A DNA stretch of 64,000 bases from CAKSQF01 sp963628435 (GTDB lineage Bacteria > Bacillota > Clostridia > Oscillospirales > CAG-272): contig CAVGEY010000009.1 of assembly GCA_963628435.1 (NCBI GenBank), forward strand, positions 1 through 64,000, given 5' to 3'. Both the position numbers and the translations under genes were made by a program. Below, piece by piece: positions 61,252-64,000 of this stretch (positions within the stretch are counted from its first letter, which is position 1; each line of letters begins with the position of its first letter). The notes below the pieces were generated by a model. The model was given only the letters and a program-made list of their open reading frames with translations, ran no database searches and was not told the DNA's origin.

Positions 61252-63138
61252 ATGAACAGTGAAAAAACAAACGAAAACATGAAATTCGATATTAAGGAAA
61301 AAATTCTCAGGCAGGTCGAAAAACCGGGAAGGTACATCGGCGGGGAATACGGCGAGATTATCAAGGATAAATCTAAAATAAAAGCAAGATTCGCATTTTG
61401 CTTTCCCGATACCTATGAAATCGGCATGTCGAATCTCGGAATAAGAATTCTTTACGGCTCGCTCAACAGATATGACGATATATGGTGCGAACGCTGCTAC
61501 TGTCCGTGGGTGGATATGGAAGAAAAACTGCGTGAAAATAATCTTCCTATGTGGGCGCATGAGTCTGGCGATCCGCTTAATGCATTTGACTTTGTCGGAT
61601 TCACTCTTCAGTATGAGCTTTGCTACACAAATGTTGTGAACGTTCTCGATCTCGGAGGAATACCGCTGCTCTCCGCCGACAGAAGCGACAGCGATCCGAT
61701 AGTAATCGGCGGCGGCCCCTGCACATACAACGCCGAACCTGTCTGCGATTTTTTTGATATTTTTTCAATCGGAGAGGGAGAGGATGCTCTCCCCGAAATA
61801 TGCCGCTTGTATATAAATATGAAGGAAAGCGGCAAATACAGCCGTAAGGAATTTCTTCATGAAGCGGCAAAGCTGCCGGGATTTTATGTTCCGTCACTTT
61901 ATAACGTGACATATAAGCCCGACGGAAAAATCGATTCGTATACTCCGGTTTATGACGATATCCCGCGCCGCATCCGCAAACGCATAATGAAAGATATGGA
62001 CAAGTCATACTATCCCGATAAGGTTGTAATGCCGTATATCGAAACCGTGCAGGACAGAATAATGCTTGAGGTCTATCGCGGATGCATCCGCGGCTGTCGA
62101 TTCTGTCAGGCGGGAATGACCTACCGCCCCGTAAGGGAAAAAACGGTCGATGTTCTGAATAAGCAGGCAAAAGATCTTTTCGATAATACCGGCTATGACG
62201 AAATAACTCTTTCTTCTCTGTCAATTTCGGATTACACCTGCATAGACGAGCTCACAACCGAACTTCTTGAATGGACAGATAAGGAAAAGGTCAATCTTTC
62301 GCTCCCGTCACTGCGTGTTAACAGCTTCACACCCGAACTTATGGAAAAAATATCTTCGGTAAGAGCATCCGGAATTACATTCGCACCGGAAGCGGGAACG
62401 CAGCGGCTTCGCGATGTTATAAATAAATGTCTTACCGAAGAGGATTTGCTTCGCGCTTGCAATGTCGCATTCGATTACGGAAAAAACACCGTAAAACTCT
62501 ATTTTATGAACGGACATCCCACCGAAACCGACGATGACATCAGAGCCATTGCCGACCTTGCGAAGCATGTTGTCGATGCCTACTATGAAAATCCGAATAC
62601 AAAACGGAATAAGCCGCCCACGGTTACAATATCGGTTGCCTGCTTCATCCCGAAACCGTGGACTCCCTTCCAGTGGGAACCGCAGTGTACCGCAGATGAG
62701 TTCAAACATAAGCAGGATGTGCTGTACGAAAGAGTATCCCATTACAAACATGTTACTTATCACTGGCATGACGCCAAAGTAAGCCGTATAGAAGGAGTTT
62801 TCGCAAGGGGCGACCGCAGACTCGGCAGGGCATTGCTTGAAGCTCATAAACGAGGCATGAAATTCGACAGTTGGAGCGAATTTTTCGATTATGATAAGTG
62901 GATTTCGGTATTTGCCGACTGCGGTATAGATCCCGCATTCTATGCAAACCGCAGATACGATTTCGACGAAACGCTCCCATGGGATATAATAGACTGCGGT
63001 GTCAGAAAAGAATTTCTGAAACGGGAAGCCGAAAGAGCATATAAAGGTCTTACGACTCCGAACTGCCGTGAACAGTGTTCGGGATGCGGAGCAAACAGTC
63101 TTGGAGGTGAACGGTCATGCTGTCCGAAGGTACAGTAA
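61252..63138 (+). CDS. B12-binding-type radical SAM protein, TIGR03960 family
   Basis: 628 residues. An N-terminal B12-binding-like region (about 45-200; FPDTYEIGMSNLGIRILY and VIGGGPCTYNAEPVCDFFDIFSIGEGE) precedes a radical SAM domain with the cluster motif C-x3-C-x2-C (GCIRGCRFCQAG, near 277-286) and a C-terminal DUF region ending CSGCGA. It is a conserved Firmicutes family, nearly always next to the DUF2344 protein and often upstream of ribonuclease G and the rplU-rpmA genes. The exact reaction is unknown; a role in RNA or ribosome modification is guessed from context. GAGGTG precedes the ATG. It overlaps the next gene by 22 bp. Confidence 0.92.
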   Translation: MNSEKTNENMKFDIKEKILRQVEKPGRYIGGEYGEIIKDKSKIKARFAFCFPDTYEIGMSNLGIRILYGSLNRYDDIWCERCYCPWVDMEEKLRENNLPMWAHESGDPLNAFDFVGFTLQYELCYTNVVNVLDLGGIPLLSADRSDSDPIVIGGGPCTYNAEPVCDFFDIFSIGEGEDALPEICRLYINMKESGKYSRKEFLHEAAKLPGFYVPSLYNVTYKPDGKIDSYTPVYDDIPRRIRKRIMKDMDKSYYPDKVVMPYIETVQDRIMLEVYRGCIRGCRFCQAGMTYRPVREKTVDVLNKQAKDLFDNTGYDEITLSSLSISDYTCIDELTTELLEWTDKEKVNLSLPSLRVNSFTPELMEKISSVRASGITFAPEAGTQRLRDVINKCLTEEDLLRACNVAFDYGKNTVKLYFMNGHPTETDDDIRAIADLAKHVVDAYYENPNTKRNKPPTVTISVACFIPKPWTPFQWEPQCTADEFKHKQDVLYERVSHYKHVTYHWHDAKVSRIEGVFARGDRRLGRALLEAHKRGMKFDSWSEFFDYDKWISVFADCGIDPAFYANRRYDFDETLPWDIIDCGVRKEFLKREAERAYKGLTTPNCREQCSGCGANSLGGERSCCPKVQ

Positions 63139-63755
63139 GAATCCTGTTTTCGAAAACAGGGAAAATCAAATATATTTCTCATCTTGATTTGAACAGGACG
63201 CTTAAAAGCGCATTTATCAGGGCAAGAATTCCGCTGAAATATTCGGAGGGATTCAATCCGCGTCCCAAAATGGCATTCGCACTTACGGTCTCGGTCGGAA
63301 GCGAAAGTCTGTGCGAACTGCTTGATATCGGTATAACAGAGCCGATGGAAGAGAAAGAACTTGTTGATGCACTTTCAAATTCGGTTACCGGTGATATACG
63401 GATAAAAAAAGTATATAATCCCACAACGAAATTTACCGAACTTTGCTGGTCCGAATATGAAATTACGGCGGAGAGCGATTTCGACTCCGACGAAATCGAA
63501 GAGATGATGTCGAATCCGATGGTGGTGAAAAAACACGGAAAAAAAGGCGATGTCGATACCGATATACGCCCGATGATAAAAGAGTTTCACGCCTGCGGAA
63601 ATAAGCTGAATCTTATACTGTCGGCATCTCAGGGAAATTATCTTAATCCCGAATATTTTATGAAGGCTCTGAATGCCGTAACCTGTGACAGGTATCCGTT
63701 TTATTCCATAATCCGAGTAAATATATACCGCGATGATATGACGGTGTTTGAATAA
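63117..63755 (+). CDS. DUF2344 (TIGR03936) radical-SAM-linked protein
   Basis: 212 residues, full length for this family. It opens with VRILFSKTGKIKYISHLDLNRTLKSA split across residues 7-32 and has IPLKYSEGFNPRPKMAFALTVSVGSES near 37-63, the family hallmark. The protein is the usual partner of the TIGR03960 radical SAM enzyme and is sometimes fused to it. The start lies inside the upstream gene with GGAGGTG before it, so the two are translationally coupled. A terminator follows at once. Confidence 0.93.
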   Translation: MLSEGTVRILFSKTGKIKYISHLDLNRTLKSAFIRARIPLKYSEGFNPRPKMAFALTVSVGSESLCELLDIGITEPMEEKELVDALSNSVTGDIRIKKVYNPTTKFTELCWSEYEITAESDFDSDEIEEMMSNPMVVKKHGKKGDVDTDIRPMIKEFHACGNKLNLILSASQGNYLNPEYFMKALNAVTCDRYPFYSIIRVNIYRDDMTVFE

Positions 63756-63760
63756 AAAAG

Positions 63761-63806
63761 ATCGCATCGGGAATATTTATCATGTTCCCGATGCGATGGA
63801 TTTTTT
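63761..63806 (+). terminator. Terminator after the TIGR03960/DUF2344 pair
   Basis: ATCGCATCGGGAA (63761-63773) pairs perfectly with 63785-63797 around an 11-nt loop; TTTTTT follows at 63801. Confidence 0.93.
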
Positions 63807-63898
63807 GGCGGCAAAACAGAAAACAGACCGTCGAAATGTGAACAATATGTAAATTATTAAAAAAACAAGCCCTGAAAAAGAAAAAAAGAAAAAAACTA

Positions 63899-63927
63899 TT
63901 GACATTTTTATTTGGTTATGATAAAAT
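63899..63927 (+). promoter_or_regulatory. Strong promoter for a gene beyond the window
   Basis: TTGACA at 63899-63904, 17-bp spacer, TAAAAT at 63922-63927 with extended TG (TGATAAAAT). The downstream 70 bases have no SD or clear reading frame and contain the inverted repeat CAGACATA/TATGTCTG (63968-63998), so they look like a structured leader. In relatives rplU often follows this gene pair, so a ribosomal-protein leader is possible but unproven. Confidence 0.78.
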
Positions 63928-64000
63928 GTCAAAGCTTGATGCGTTGATGGCAAAAGTTGCTGAAAAACAGACATACAGACCCAAAACATATATGTCTGAC

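Noticed and set aside
63780..63989. Minus-strand frame at the right edge
   Set aside because: AT-rich, hydrophobic by composition, overlaps a terminator and promoter, and has no SD.

Overview
The window looks like a chromosome segment of an anaerobic, Gram-positive member of the Clostridia, most likely an Oscillospiraceae/Ruminococcaceae-type gut organism. The evidence is a DUF4364 protein, the paired TIGR03960 (B12-binding radical SAM) and DUF2344 genes, a sigma-H-like factor, many strong SD sequences (AAGGAG type), tRNAs with encoded CCA, lipoproteins with lipoboxes, and a type IV pilus locus without a secretin gene. Many promoters are sigma-A type, and several carry the extended -10 form TGATATAAT or TGATAAAAT. 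Assignment below class level is inference. No rRNA, CRISPR array, transposase, integrase or phage gene was seen.

Layout. (1) 1-13.7 kb holds sugar and lipid metabolism: a TalC-type transaldolase, a diacylglycerol-kinase-like lipid kinase, tRNA-Leu(GAG), an operon of a CDP-alcohol phosphatidyltransferase fused to a VTT domain plus a GT8 glycosyltransferase plus an alpha/beta hydrolase, tRNA-Arg(CCT), a monoglyceride-lipase-like hydrolase with glycerol kinase, a MarR-controlled pair of ABC exporter half-transporters, a beta-propeller glycosidase-like protein and a DUF4186 protein. (2) 13.7-30.1 kb is a type IV pilus locus: pilB, pilT, pilC, major pilin, prepilin peptidase, pilM/N/O-like genes, a giant 2,276-residue prepilin-type protein with three clusters of GLUG repeats, and three minor pilin-like genes. 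A (TTTC)10 microsatellite sits directly upstream of an extended -10 promoter before pilB. (3) 30.2-43.5 kb is a second-messenger and phosphorelay block: two GGDEF proteins, a GGDEF-EAL phosphodiesterase, an HPt protein, a solute-binding lipoprotein with a hybrid histidine kinase, an HD-GYP response regulator and a second hybrid kinase. Four of these proteins share the same kind of N-terminal multi-TM sensor, with a Y-x-RGxL-like motif at about residues 125-148.

(4) 43.7-50.6 kb holds an L-fucose-isomerase-like protein, a GH36 alpha-galactosidase, an unrecognised 644-residue protein and an alpha/beta hydrolase. (5) 50.6-53.8 kb is a divergent Crp/Fnr regulator and ferredoxin-like pair, followed by a shortened relative of the hybrid-cluster protein N-terminal domain and an unknown membrane protein. 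A 16-bp palindrome lies exactly where a class II Crp/Fnr activator site should be. (6) 54-64 kb holds an orphan oligopeptide-binding lipoprotein, DUF4364, a sigma-H-like factor, a zinc-ribbon protein, the 23S rRNA methyltransferase RlmB followed by a protein that looks like a catalytically dead P-type ATPase, and the TIGR03960/DUF2344 pair. The window ends on a strong promoter for a gene outside it.

How the genes may work together: the pilus locus is followed directly by enzymes that make and break cyclic di-GMP and by all the parts of a kinase-HPt-receiver relay ending in an HD-GYP phosphodiesterase. The simplest reading is a surface-adhesion island (pilus plus giant pilin adhesin) wired to environmental sensing through c-di-GMP. 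This coupling is inferred from gene order only; no c-di-GMP riboswitch was found by eye.
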